This document shows, one piece after another, positions 42,678-52,607 of a DNA stretch of 64,000 bases (its first letter is position 1; the number at the start of each line of letters is the position of its first letter). The stretch is from Sarocladium kiliense (taxonomy: Eukaryota > Ascomycota > Sordariomycetes > Hypocreales > Sarocladiaceae): NCBI GenBank assembly GCA_030734395.1, contig JAUZTG010000048.1, positions 124,001 to 188,000 of the forward strand, read 5' to 3'. The position numbers were made by a program, and so were the translations under genes. A model generated the notes under the pieces. The model made no database searches. It was not told the DNA's origin and was given only the letters and a program-made list of their open reading frames with translations.

Positions 42678-44144
42678 TCAATTCTCAGAGTAAACCTCTG
42701 CCCGGTCAATGGTGACATAAGTATCCGTGGCACCAGCGGGTCCGTCGCCAGTGACCGTGATCGTGAGGGTGTGTTCCCCATCCTCTAGCTTGGGGCTCAA
42801 GTAGATGAGCTGTTCACCAACTCTGACCTCGTCATAATAGCTCAGCGGTGACGAAAGTGACTCTCCGTCAAGTGCAAATGTAGCAGTTCCGTGATCTGGC
42901 CCCAAAGACGCATAGATCGCAATGTAGTTGCCAGTAAAATGATAGGTTGCCGTGGCCCCGACTTCCTTCGAGTAGTGGTCATTGCCATTAAAGCAGGTGT
43001 TCCCGCACTGGCTTCCAGTTATCCAATTTCCATTGTACTCGACTCTGAGCCCGCCCCCAGCCGTATCAGTATCGTCAATTACTGCACTGCCGTTACCAGG
43101 GTCGCCGGATGGCAGCTGCTGCGTTGCGCCCGCAGCCAGTGGTGATCCAAGGTCTGGGATTCCCTGGTCGTTCCAGCTGATCTTTTGCGCCCGGGTGCTT
43201 CGAAAGCTGTATGTGTACAAGGCCGTGTTCTTACCATGGTAAGCAATCCAATCTTCTTGCCCATCAGGAGACTTAAAGAAGAAGTGGTGACCTGGACCCC
43301 ACACTCCGGCAGCATCATTGCGGCTGAACAATGGGCCTGGGATCTGTTCCCAGCTACTCGGTGACAATGGATCTAAGCCCGCCTCGAGAGAGATGGACCA
43401 TATCTGGTAGTCAGGCTTTCCAGTGTCACAAGATGAGTAAGTAAGGAAAGTCTTGCCGCCCCGGTAGAGCGGTGTTGGCCCTTCGCGCACTTCATCACAA
43501 CCTCCATCGTTGGGTAGAGCAACTGGTTCTCCTTCAACAGTCCATGGGTTCGTCATACGTGCCGCATAAAGCTGTTGAGGGCCACCAGACAGTCCGCGGC
43601 CCGGACTTGACCAAGCGAAATATGCCTGTCCGTCGTGAATGAATGGTTCACCATCTATTGCGTATATCCCAGTATCCGCGATTTGTGACTTGAACTCATA
43701 TGGGCCTGCCGGGTCGTTCCCTGTGGACTCCAGAACGTAAAGACGATGGGTGCTGTCCCGTTCGGAGTCCGGTACGGTGCTGTCAGCAGCAGTGTAGTAT
43801 ATATACCATCGAGGTCCGTCATCTGTGTCGAACTGGTGAAAGGCTGGTGCCCACAACTCAACATTTCGAGAGGGTTCCTCGTCCCGCCAGACTTCAATCG
43901 GTTCAGTCGTAACCAAAGTGGCCAGGCTTGGAGACTTCCATACAGAGATCCGATCGCCTTGTGTAGTTGACAGATAATAGTTGCCTTCAAAGTACACAAT
44001 GGTTGGATCGGCGCCTCCGTTCAGGGGGTTTCGAAACTCGCCATCCCCTTGAGATTGGCGTGGTGTGAGACCATGGCCAACATACGGGGCAGCGTAAACA
44101 GTGGTCAACGACAGAAGACACAGAACCCAGTGAGCAAGATTCAT
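42678..44144 (-). CDS. Secreted GH43 glycosidase (arabinanase/xylosidase type) with C-terminal beta domain
   Basis: Intronless gene for a 488-aa secreted inverting enzyme. The start at 44144 gives a clean signal peptide (MNLAHWVLCLLSLTTVYAAP); an upstream in-frame ATG at 44192 would put polar residues before it. The five-bladed propeller residues are visible: base D46 (GGADPT), pKa modulator D164 (AIDGEPF) and acid E221 (EVREGPTPLY). The propeller ends near residue 325. The remaining about 150 residues (NGNWITGSQCGNTCFNGNDHYS... TYVTIDRAEVY) look like a galactose-binding beta-sandwich, perhaps a CBM. The likely substrates are arabinan or arabinoxylan. It is divergent from the CBM1 hydrolase and 4 kb from no other CAZyme, so it may be regulated separately from GH30/GH67. 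Confidence 0.92.
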   Translation of the reverse strand: MNLAHWVLCLLSLTTVYAAPYVGHGLTPRQSQGDGEFRNPLNGGADPTIVYFEGNYYLSTTQGDRISVWKSPSLATLVTTEPIEVWRDEEPSRNVELWAPAFHQFDTDDGPRWYIYYTAADSTVPDSERDSTHRLYVLESTGNDPAGPYEFKSQIADTGIYAIDGEPFIHDGQAYFAWSSPGRGLSGGPQQLYAARMTNPWTVEGEPVALPNDGGCDEVREGPTPLYRGGKTFLTYSSCDTGKPDYQIWSISLEAGLDPLSPSSWEQIPGPLFSRNDAAGVWGPGHHFFFKSPDGQEDWIAYHGKNTALYTYSFRSTRAQKISWNDQGIPDLGSPLAAGATQQLPSGDPGNGSAVIDDTDTAGGGLRVEYNGNWITGSQCGNTCFNGNDHYSKEVGATATYHFTGNYIAIYASLGPDHGTATFALDGESLSSPLSYYDEVRVGEQLIYLSPKLEDGEHTLTITVTGDGPAGATDTYVTIDRAEVYSEN

Positions 44145-45957
44145 CCTTTTCCCCGTATTTTCAAGAGCAATGTCTGCCACGGCAATCATCATCCCCAGTA
44201 GAAAGGGATTCGATTTTGGTGAGAATGGTTATAATACGAAACTAGAGAGGCTGCAATTCTAAAGCCTTTATTTAGGCGAGCCTTCGGAAGGGTTAAGTAC
44301 CTTGAAGAGGTCGCATCGGAATAGCTTAGCAGGGCGAAACCCCTGAGCTATCACCCACTACCAATGATCCGCTGCGGGGACTATGTGGCTGTGTGAACTT
44401 GATCTCCAAAGAAACGCAGATCTCAGGGCATGGTGCTGACATGGCATCGTACGTAAAGTTTCCGGCATATACGACAAAAGGCCGAATGGAACCCGTATGG
44501 TTGCGTCGAAATGTACCAGGTCAGAAGCGGTAGGTCCTTCTTTAGGAAGCAACCGATGGATTGTCTTGGGTCTCATCGCATACATGTCCCCGACTTCCGG
44601 GACATGGCCGAGATGGTTGACAATTGCGGGGTTGAACACACATGACAGCGACGAGAAAAGAAACGCGTGGTAAGCAACGAGAAAGTCTCATGTCGCTGGC
44701 GGGTAGAGCATTGTCATATACTAGATGATCTGTGGTTCGTAATGCCAAGTGATCGACCCTGGTATGATGCGCGATGCGTCATTGTGCCAGTTCCAAGGGT
44801 TACTCACCAACAGACCGCCTGGCTATGCTCAATGTTCTCACCGTCATATTGCTCTCCATGCGTCATTGCGGTTGATACGTGTGATCAGCGGGGGCTCAGC
44901 GTATTGGGGTCCCTCCTCTTGCTTCACGTTCCTCTCTTGGTATCTTTTTCTTCATGCGTTCCGAAAAGCGAAAGAGGTCATTAGTCTGCGTCCTTCCGGC
45001 ACTTCCTTTCGACCAATTAAGATGAAGCTTGTACGTGGAACAGTAAGGGGGATGCAGAATAAGCAACAATCTGAAGCACAGGGCTAAAATAAGCTGCCGT
45101 TTCATTCGCTATGCTGTTTACCCAGTTACTTCTACGTGTCATATTGCTCCTTTCTGACGGCTACCTGGCTTGCTATCCAGCATTCGTCTGACTGAGGTAG
45201 TCTTTTAAGTCCGACTTGTATTTATGGCGAGTGTCCCGAGCCAGTTGTTAATCGCTTGACCACCGCTCATGTCGCATTCAGAAACTCTGATGCCCGGCAA
45301 AAAGCACGAACCAAACTTGACTCCATTCGCAACGGACCGTTGTGCTCCGATGAAATTCGAGACTAGGGGCATTTCCACCCTTACGATCTTGGTAACTCCC
45401 CACATCTCGATCTTAACCACGTTGTTTCCCTCGTGGCGTATATTACCTACTCACGTATGAATATCAATGCCGTCTAAGCTTCATTCACACTAATGCCGAA
45501 ATCTCTAGCGAATCTCGTCATCAAGTGTTGGACCCAATAATGTTTAGCGCTGGGCTCTCTTGAACCTTTCAACCGCACGAATAGCTGGGCGTTCTTCGCT
45601 CCCCACGGGGAACTATCGACCAGATCTAGGTCTTGGCTTGTTCTGAACCGTGACTTCGGATGACGTTCGACCGTGAAAAATATGCGCACAATTATAGGCT
45701 ATCATTTGATAGGCTACAATCGAGGTCACGCTGCAATCCAGAGAAGCGACTCATCTATGTTTCCTCCCATGGAGGCTTCGGAGATGTTTGGTGCTGCCTC
45801 AGTACTAAGTACGGATTCCAGACTCCATGACCTTGCCACATGGCTTTGAGGGTTTCTCAAGAAGTACATATACTTGTGCAGCACCTCCCTCAACGAACAA
45901 GTTGAATGACAGTAACAGACTTGTCAAGATCTATTTGGGACCTTTGCTCCGTGTATC
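44145..45957. promoter_or_regulatory. Divergent intergenic region, GH43 and CBM1 hydrolase
   Basis: A 1.8-kb gap between two divergent secreted-enzyme genes. It contains one GGCTAAA heptamer (45082-45088), compatible with XlnR binding but not significant alone. Short frames (for example 44667-44984, plus strand) lack domains. Confidence 0.45.
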
Positions 45958-47110
45958 ATGAAGTTGTTCTGTTATCTCGTTGCCATTGTGGCCCTCACTG
46001 AGTCTGCCTATGGGATTAATGGTCCTTTCGCCCCAGCTGTAAGATATCTTTCTGCGATACGACAGGTCCATGCTGACTGGAGTTCAGGGCCCTACAACAA
46101 ACTCAGGTTTGCCGCGGCACACCATCTACCGGCCGCAAGGAGGCAATCCTGGTAAGCTACCAATCTTGATTTGGGGTAATGGTGCCTGCTCTGCGGATGG
46201 AACGTCTGTAAGCGAGTTCTTGAGCCAGATTGCCTCGTATGGCTATCTCGTCATATCACAGGGAGTTCCAGGAGGCGGTGGGAGCTCCACAGTCGACCAA
46301 ATGAAAGAAGCAGTGTCGTGGGCTGCCAATGGGGCCGGAGGAGCCTTTCAAGTAGACACGGGCAAGATCATGACTGCAGGGTATAGTTGTGGCGGGACTG
46401 AGGCCTTAGAATTCGTGAACGATTCTAGGGTTTCTTCCATCGGCATTTTGAACTCTGGGCTACTAGGCAATTACGACCTTGCCGGGACTATCCGGAAGCC
46501 GTTTATCGTTATGCTTGGCGGTCCCGGAGATATTGCCTATCAGAATGTGAGTTCAGCTTTCGATGAAACCAATGGATGGGAAGTGGCTCGGCTTACTGGT
46601 ACCAGGGAGAACGCGATTATAGCCGGCTTCCGTCTGGCACGCCGGCTTGGAAGGGAAACATCGACCGCGTAGGGCATGGTGGAACATATTACGAAAGTAA
46701 CGGCGGCTTATATGCGAAAGCTATGGTAAACTGGCTGGAATGGCTATTCAGGGGCCAGAGCTCAGGGAGAACATACCTCCAAAGCCAGGCTTCTGGGGAC
46801 GGTTGGTCCAATGTGGCCTCAAAGAGCCTGGACAACGTTCAAGTACCTATCGGAGGAGGTACTGGCGGCGGTGGCGGCGGAGGAGGCGATGGAGGCAACG
46901 GTGGCGGCGGCAGTGGTGGTGGTGGTGGAGGAGGAGGAGGTTGCACGACACCCATTTACGGGCAGTGTGGCGGCAATGGTTTCTCCGGGTGTCAAACATG
47001 TGCGTCAGGCACATCGTGCAAGTTCAGCAATGGTAAGTACATGCAGTTAACCGTTCGCGCAAGACATTTGTTAACCGAGACCAGACTGGTACTCCCAGTG
47101 TCTCCCTTGA
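45958..47110 (+). CDS. Secreted alpha/beta hydrolase with polyglycine linker and CBM1
   Basis: Predicted extracellular serine hydrolase of 330 aa. Exons are 45958..46038, 46088..46546, 46606..47032 and 47085..47110; the frames only join after splicing. A signal peptide (MKLFCYLVAIVALTESAYG) precedes an alpha/beta-hydrolase domain. This has an oxyanion-type GNGAC region, the nucleophile elbow GYSCGG (about S127) and a probable catalytic His in VGHGGTYY. A linker of about 30 residues is almost all glycine. The C terminus is a fungal cellulose-binding CBM1 (PIYGQCGGNGFSGCQTCASG...), completed by the last exon as WYSQCLP. It could be an esterase acting on plant polymers. The substrate is unknown. 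The gene ends 455 bp from the core-gene block. Confidence 0.85.
46851..46943 (+). repeat. GGN-rich coding repeat (polyglycine linker)
   Basis: A run of mainly GGT/GGC/GGA triplets encodes the linker between the hydrolase domain and the CBM1. The purity of glycine and triplet periodicity suggest replication-slippage growth. Confidence 0.8.
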
Positions 47111-47564
47111 CAACGGCACAGGTTGTTCCATTCGGCAGCTGGCGAGGGCTCGGTTACAAGATCAAGCTGTAGGGGTGATCTGATGCCTCAGATCCTGCGT
47201 GGCAATGCGACGGAAATCCATCAAGTTGTTCGGGTCACGATACGTTTGAATTGGTCTGTGGTCAGCTTGCGCTCTGAACCACGACGTACCCATAGTGAAA
47301 CCATAAAAAAAGTACTATATTTACTGGACTGCCCATGCTTGGTTAACTGGATGCACCACCAGGCAAAGTCCATCATGAGAAACACCTTGTGCAAGCCTAC
47401 CAGCAGAAGCCCTGTATTGCGCCGTCCAATCGCCCGCCGTCCATCCGTTCCCTACGCCAGATCGTGGCCAATAAAGAAAGCCCGACGATATCATGACCAA
47501 TGCGAGTCATGACTGCTCGTGTTGCCGAACCAGCCTGAGCTGGCAGCACTTCCGCTGTGCCGTT
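47111..47564. other. Convergent 3' flanks at accessory/core boundary
   Basis: This 454-bp gap between convergent genes holds no supported coding frame or RNA gene. Confidence 0.5.
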
Positions 47565-48551
47565 TTACTCGTCTGTCACTGGATAGAGGTGCTGACCGAT
47601 TTCCTTATTCATTTTGAACATATCCACCTTCGGCTGCCGGAACACAGCCATCATCTTCTCGTCGCATATGATTTGGCGCTTATTTTCTGGGTCCTGCAGA
47701 TTGTTGCCTTTGATATGCTGCCAGAGTCTCTTGACCACTTGAGGGCGTGGGAGCTATTCGAAGTAAGGCTAAGTCAGCTTACAGAAAGATCAGAGCGAGC
47801 GGCGGCAGCTCGGTGAGGTCTTACCTGTGATTCTCCACACAGCTCCGCCAGAGGTTCGCTGAGAATGAAGGGCTTCTGAAACCCGCCGCCTGCCTTGCGC
47901 TTCGGTGGTGCCGAGTCGCCGCTGGCGTCAACATCGCTGTCATCGGTTGCAGCAATCTTCTTGGCACTCTTTTTCCGCGGCGCCTTTTTCTTGTTTGCGC
48001 GGGGTTTATCTGCACCTCTAGTTGTACGGCCCCTAGCGAAGCTGTCCTCCTGTGCCTGGAGCTGTGCTGCAAGGCGCGCGTCCGCATCCTCTACTGATGC
48101 CGAACGCTTGACCTTCTTCTTCGTCGGCTCTGGGGACGCTGAGGGATCCGAATGATGGTAATCGGACGCCCCATTGGCAGATCTCTTCTTGGAGATGTTG
48201 CTGGACTCGGGTTCGGGGGCTTGTGTATCGACGCCGGAAATCGTGTCAAAGCGGTGCTCTATGAGCTTCTTGATAGCATCCTGGGGCCATTGTCAGCAAC
48301 TTCAGGCGAATATCCAGTAGTACGCATAAATCTCGAACCTTCTGCTCGCTCAGGTCGGTGCCTCCCAAAGATTTCTCAAGGCCTTGGCGTATCTTCTTCC
48401 GCGTGATCGTTTCGAGGTCGGCCGTCGCAAGAATCGCGTCGATGATACTTGTGTAGCGCTCACGCTCTTCCGAGGTCACTGTGACAAAGCCGTTAGTTTT
48501 ATCTTCCTGAATTGGGTGTTATCCTCGAGTCCACGAACGTGGGAGGCTCAT
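47565..48551 (-). CDS. DEK_C and SWIB/MDM2 domain protein (Uaf30/Spp27-like)
   Basis: Nuclear protein of 265 aa. Exons are 48551..48539, 48478..48339, 48280..47825 and 47753..47565. The first coding exon is only 13 nt and yields MSLPLTSEERERYTSII after splicing. Residues 5-60 form a DEK C-terminal helix domain (RYTSIIDAILATADLETITRKKIRQGLE). A central charged region has nuclear-localisation-like clusters (KKRS, PTKKKVKR, KKKAPRKKSAKK). Residues about 190-262 are a SWIB domain (VVKRLWQHIKGNNLQDP and CDEKMMAVF). Homologues in yeasts are UAF subunit Uaf30 and Spp27, which act in RNA polymerase I transcription and chromatin. Two donors are the unusual GTTCG type. The first exon is inferred, so the start is less certain. 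Confidence 0.85.
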
Positions 48552-49535
48552 GGCTGTGCCGAATCTGCCAGCGGAAAGCGTGATAGATTCGGAGTATGTT
48601 CCGGCGCTGGGCTTCGGGAGGCGGCCGGTGCCAGAGGCGCGAAGGCAACGCCAGCCAGAAGTAAGGACGGCGGTTAGGCGAGGGGCGATGAGTGCTGGAA
48701 GTGGAATGCAACGAGGTGACCCCAATACAAGAACCGCCCACCTGCGGCGATTGGAGATCCGAGCTGCTTGAGGCGGCGCGTGAAGGTGAAGAGAGTGGCG
48801 AGGGGCGGGTAAGAGTGGAGCCTGCGCCCACCAGAAGGCACTCTTGGGAAGCCAAGGTGCGAGGGGGGCACAGTTGAAAGTTGAGATGCGATCAGGCGCT
48901 GGCGGGAGAGGAGACGGTGGTAGACAGAAGCCGTGCGCCGAGCTGTGATGTTGGCACAATGGTGTTGGTAACGGGTGCGTGACCGATCGGGGTGGCTGGA
49001 GTCTTCGTGACACAGCAATTGAGCTACTTGGAGTGGGGTTCGCTGGGAGTGAGCCGACGCTAAGAATGGCAATTGACCTTGGCCAGCTAAGCCACTGTGG
49101 CGCCCGCTGACTCAGCTGCTAATGCCCCAGACCTGTTCCTCCTCGAAGCTCTTCAACTCGTCGAAGTGCTTTTACCTACCTCTTGTACTACCTCTAATCT
49201 GCATCTTACTGCATCGTCTACCAGTACTTAGTTTCTTATCGTCCTGGCTTCCTCTTTCTTTGCCTGGCGCTCTTCGAAACTCGGATATATCTTGCCTTTC
49301 GAGCTGCCTCTTACCGCAGCTCTTACACTATGAGCAGCATGGACTGGAATGTGCCAGAGACTCAAGGCTTGATGTACGGGATCCTCACTGAAAGGTCCGA
49401 ATGGCTAGCATCCGCACTTCATGCATCCATCTACTTTAAGAGCTCACGAACCTCATTTAGTTAGAATAAGTGACGTGGCGGGGCAGGGGCTATAGTACCC
49501 TGCTCGGATTATCTAGACGTACGGTACATGGAGAT
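48552..49535. other. GC-rich intergenic region upstream of the SWIB gene
   Basis: This 984-bp gap is GC-rich on the left, so long open frames occur on both strands (for example 48519-49013, minus) without domains. They are probably leader or promoter sequence. A 44-codon frame starting at 49329 (MSSMDWNVPETQG) follows a C/T-rich stretch but is too short to call. Confidence 0.5.
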
Positions 49536-51908
49536 TTACCCCCATTGTACTAGAACTTGTTTTTTGTTCTTCTTCCCTCCCTTTTTACTCCCGCCAGCCC
49601 CTTCGTCGGCATCCCCAGCAGGCTCGGGCGCTGATGTCGAAGCCGGCCCGTTTCCCCACTGAAAGCCCGTCTCTCGGGCTCCGTAATCCCTGATAACTCC
49701 ACGACCATTACCGTAGCCGAAGATTGTGGTTGTGGGCTTTGGCGCAGCAGGCAACGCCGGAAAAGCATCCGCTCCCCCCTGGGCACGCGAGCCGCGAGCA
49801 CGAGATGCGGATGCAGCCTGTGTCTGAGTGGATGATCCCGTCCAGGATGGTGCCGCGGAGGATGAGGATCGAGATGCCGATGTAAGCGATGGGAAAGCAG
49901 ACGATGGCGGCGCTTGAACGGCTGGCGAAGCTACCCATCCGGTTGGCCTGCTTGAAACAGGGGCGGGACCGGCCAAACGAGTGCTGTTCTTTAGCCTGAG
50001 GACGCGGTTGGAATGCTTTTGTGACGGGGCGGCATTCGGGATGGCGGGGTTCGCAGTCGCCGCAGTCGCCCAACCACTGGAACTCGTTGTCGCCCCATGC
50101 ATCCCGCTGAGGCCAGGGAGGCTTGGGTAGTCCTCATTGATGGCTCGCCAGTCCTGCCACGCCTTGCGGAGCGCATCAGCCTTGGACTTGTCGTCAAATA
50201 GATCAGCCACTTCCCGCACTAGAGTCCCCAGTGCGTTTGAAGAGGTGTCTGCAAAGAGGGTGAAGAATGCATCAACAAGCTGAGGAGCGGTGACTTTCCC
50301 TTGTCGATAAAAGGAGATGTGTTCCCGAAACTGAGCCATCTTGCGAGCATCATTGCCTAGCAAGTTACCCGCTCGTTCAACAACAGCGCTGTGTCGCACT
50401 AAGCGCGCTCGCTCTTCTGGTGAAAGGTTCGAGGTGTCACTCATCGTGACGGAGTTCATTTCGTGTTCAAGTGTAGGTTGTTGGGGTTCACGGGCTGAAG
50501 CCGGGGCATTGTTAGGCCTTGATGCAGAGGATGTCGCCGGTGTAGATGAAAGCTGACCCCCAAAGGTTCGGGGCGTAACAGACTGAGCAGAATGTATCGC
50601 CATTTGCCGTTGAAAGGCGATTTCATCTCTCCGAAGTGGTTGGTTTGGTGTTGCGATAGGCATGTCGGCGTTCTGATCCCTCCCCCTCCCCCTGCCCCTA
50701 CCTGTTCGGCCCTCATTGGAGCGGCCCCCGCGCCGTTCCTGTTGGTAAGGCTGACGGATATCGAAACCAGAGATATCCACCAAACGGGCATCTTTACCAG
50801 CAGTTCTTCCCGAGTGCTCACTGATCCGATGTGCTTGGAGATCCATCTCAGATTCAAATACCACAAATTTCTTTTCCATGCACTCGCGATCATTACATAG
50901 GAAATGATCCTTTCTGAAGTGGTCTTCAAGCGCATTGTAATCCAGGTAATAATGAGGATGCCTGGAGTCACGGCGGTCGCAGATGAAACAGCGTTCGTGC
51001 TTCATCCGGCAATGCTCATAAAGTTTGTCATCGTCGTAAAATCTCTCGCCACAGAAGCCGCACAGTGGATGGCCCTTGAAGCCAGTCTGGTCTGCTGAGC
51101 CAGGCTTGTCATCACCATGGCGCATGTGCTTTTCCAGCTCTTTGTCAGAGAAAAGCTCATGTTCATGAGTGAACACCTTCTTGTTCCTCGTGCACAAGTC
51201 ACACATACGCTTGCGGTGCGCTGTTCTCACATGTCGGTGGAGATCTGGCCAACCAAGTCCAGCAAAGTCGCATGATGGTTCGGGACAGTTGTAACGCAAG
51301 AGCAAGACTGTGTCACCGACTATATCTTCGTTGGTGTACTTGATGCCAATATTCGTATCGGTTGTGGTGATGTCTTTATCGGTGTAGTCCTCGAATCGTT
51401 TCTGTACGTCATCAGTGAAGATGACAAATGGTGCTGGTGTCTATGGGTATGTTTTAGCGGAACCATCACAATGTCATAAGATCTGAGGAGAACAAACTCG
51501 GCAATGGGCGCAATCCTTTGTCTTATACAGGGCTCTCATCCGGAGACCGCAGATATGGCACGTTGAATGGTTGCAGGGTGCAATCGACTGGTGAGCGACT
51601 GGATTGGCGCAGATGAAACAGACGCTACCGTCATCAGTCTGGGCATCATCATCTTTTGCTGCTTCGGCTGCAGCGAGCATTCGAGCCTTCAAGGCGGCGG
51701 CGGCGGCATCGCGAGAACCTGGCTCGCCAAGCAACCCTTCGTCTGGATGCTTCCGATCGTTGCTGTCCTCTGCCGTCCTGGCACCACCCCTCCTTCTACC
51801 AGCGCCCCCTCGATTTGGCCCGCCTCTGCCCCTGCCACGACCTCCTCTGCCTCGCGCGTTGTCTGGGCGTGGGCGTGTAGGTGCCGAGGGTTCCCCGTCC
51901 CCGGCCAT
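49536..51908 (-). CDS. hel2: RING E3 ubiquitin ligase Hel2/ZNF598 homologue
   Basis: Ribosome-associated quality-control ligase of 771 aa that ubiquitinates small-subunit proteins at collided ribosomes. Exons are 51908..51498 and 51440..49536 (intron GTTTGT...CATAG). An Arg/Gly-rich N terminus (RGRGGRGRGRGG) precedes the C3HC4-type RING (CFIC...C-x-HSTCHIC...CAHC). The splice falls directly after the last RING cysteine-Arg (CAHCR) and continues TPAPFVIFTDD, as in the family. Several C2H2 zinc fingers follow (CPEPSCDFAGLGWPDLHRHVRTAH, CGFCGERF...H..MKH, CFICDRRD). A disordered Ser/Pro/Gln region and a Lys-rich C terminus (KKGGKKNKKQ) complete the typical layout. Confidence 0.95.
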
Positions 51909-52607
51909 TATGTGCTATGATGTTCGTTGTATTAAGTCCTCCGTGTCTCGTTCAGTGGTCGGAGGTATGCATAGAGCGTTTTCACTTTTTGTGCGGTGCA
52001 ACGACAAGGCGTGGGTACGGGGGCGAGTTGCTGATAAAGCTCAAGTGATGATGTCGCGGTGACCTTCGCTAGAAAAAGTCGATGGAGGGGCTACATATAA
52101 TATCTCCGAACACCATCTGAGGGTCAAGTACCTTGCCTTACCTGGTACCAGGAGAGGTACCTGTACCTCGCCTAGGTGCCTCACCTACCCTGCAGCATGG
52201 ACATTGAGGCTGACTCACTCACCGAGTAAGGGCAATAAGGGCCCTGCCATTGGAAGTTTTTATACTTGTTGCAGCCTTCTTTCACGGATCTCAGAAGCAA
52301 ACCGGAGTCGAGAAGATTGGGACCTGGAACTGTCGTCCTTGGACGCAACGTTTATTGGATGCTACGCAAGCCACACTTGGGACGTACTACTCCTGATGAG
52401 CTTATAGGTCGGGAACCCTTGCAATAGAATATATTCCTCCTGCCAGGCGGCGAATTTTCTGGATTGCATCCATCGAGGAGCTCCCAGGCCTCTGTTGTCT
52501 TCAATACCTACTTTAATCTAAGTGCGGATCTTGCTGCAGGGCCTAGCATAGCGAGAAAAAGGCGGGCGAAGCCAACGTGAGAGGATATATTGTTAACATG
52601 TCATAAT
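51909..52607. promoter_or_regulatory. Hel2 promoter region with clustered TACCT/AGGTA motifs
   Basis: This 699-bp gap lies between the 5' end of hel2 and the 3' end of ire1. Between 52128 and 52196 there are several TACCT/AGGTA elements, including the 10-bp palindrome CTGGTACCAG at 52142-52151. No gene is supported. Confidence 0.5.

Noticed and set aside
48519..49013. 164-codon minus-strand frame upstream of the SWIB gene
   Set aside because: It lies in GC-rich DNA where all frames stay open, is Pro/Leu/Arg-rich with no domain, and overlaps the inferred first exon.
49329..49463. 44-codon frame starting MSSMDWNVPETQG after a C/T-rich stretch
   Set aside because: It has a leader-like context but is too short, with no recognisable homology, to call a gene.
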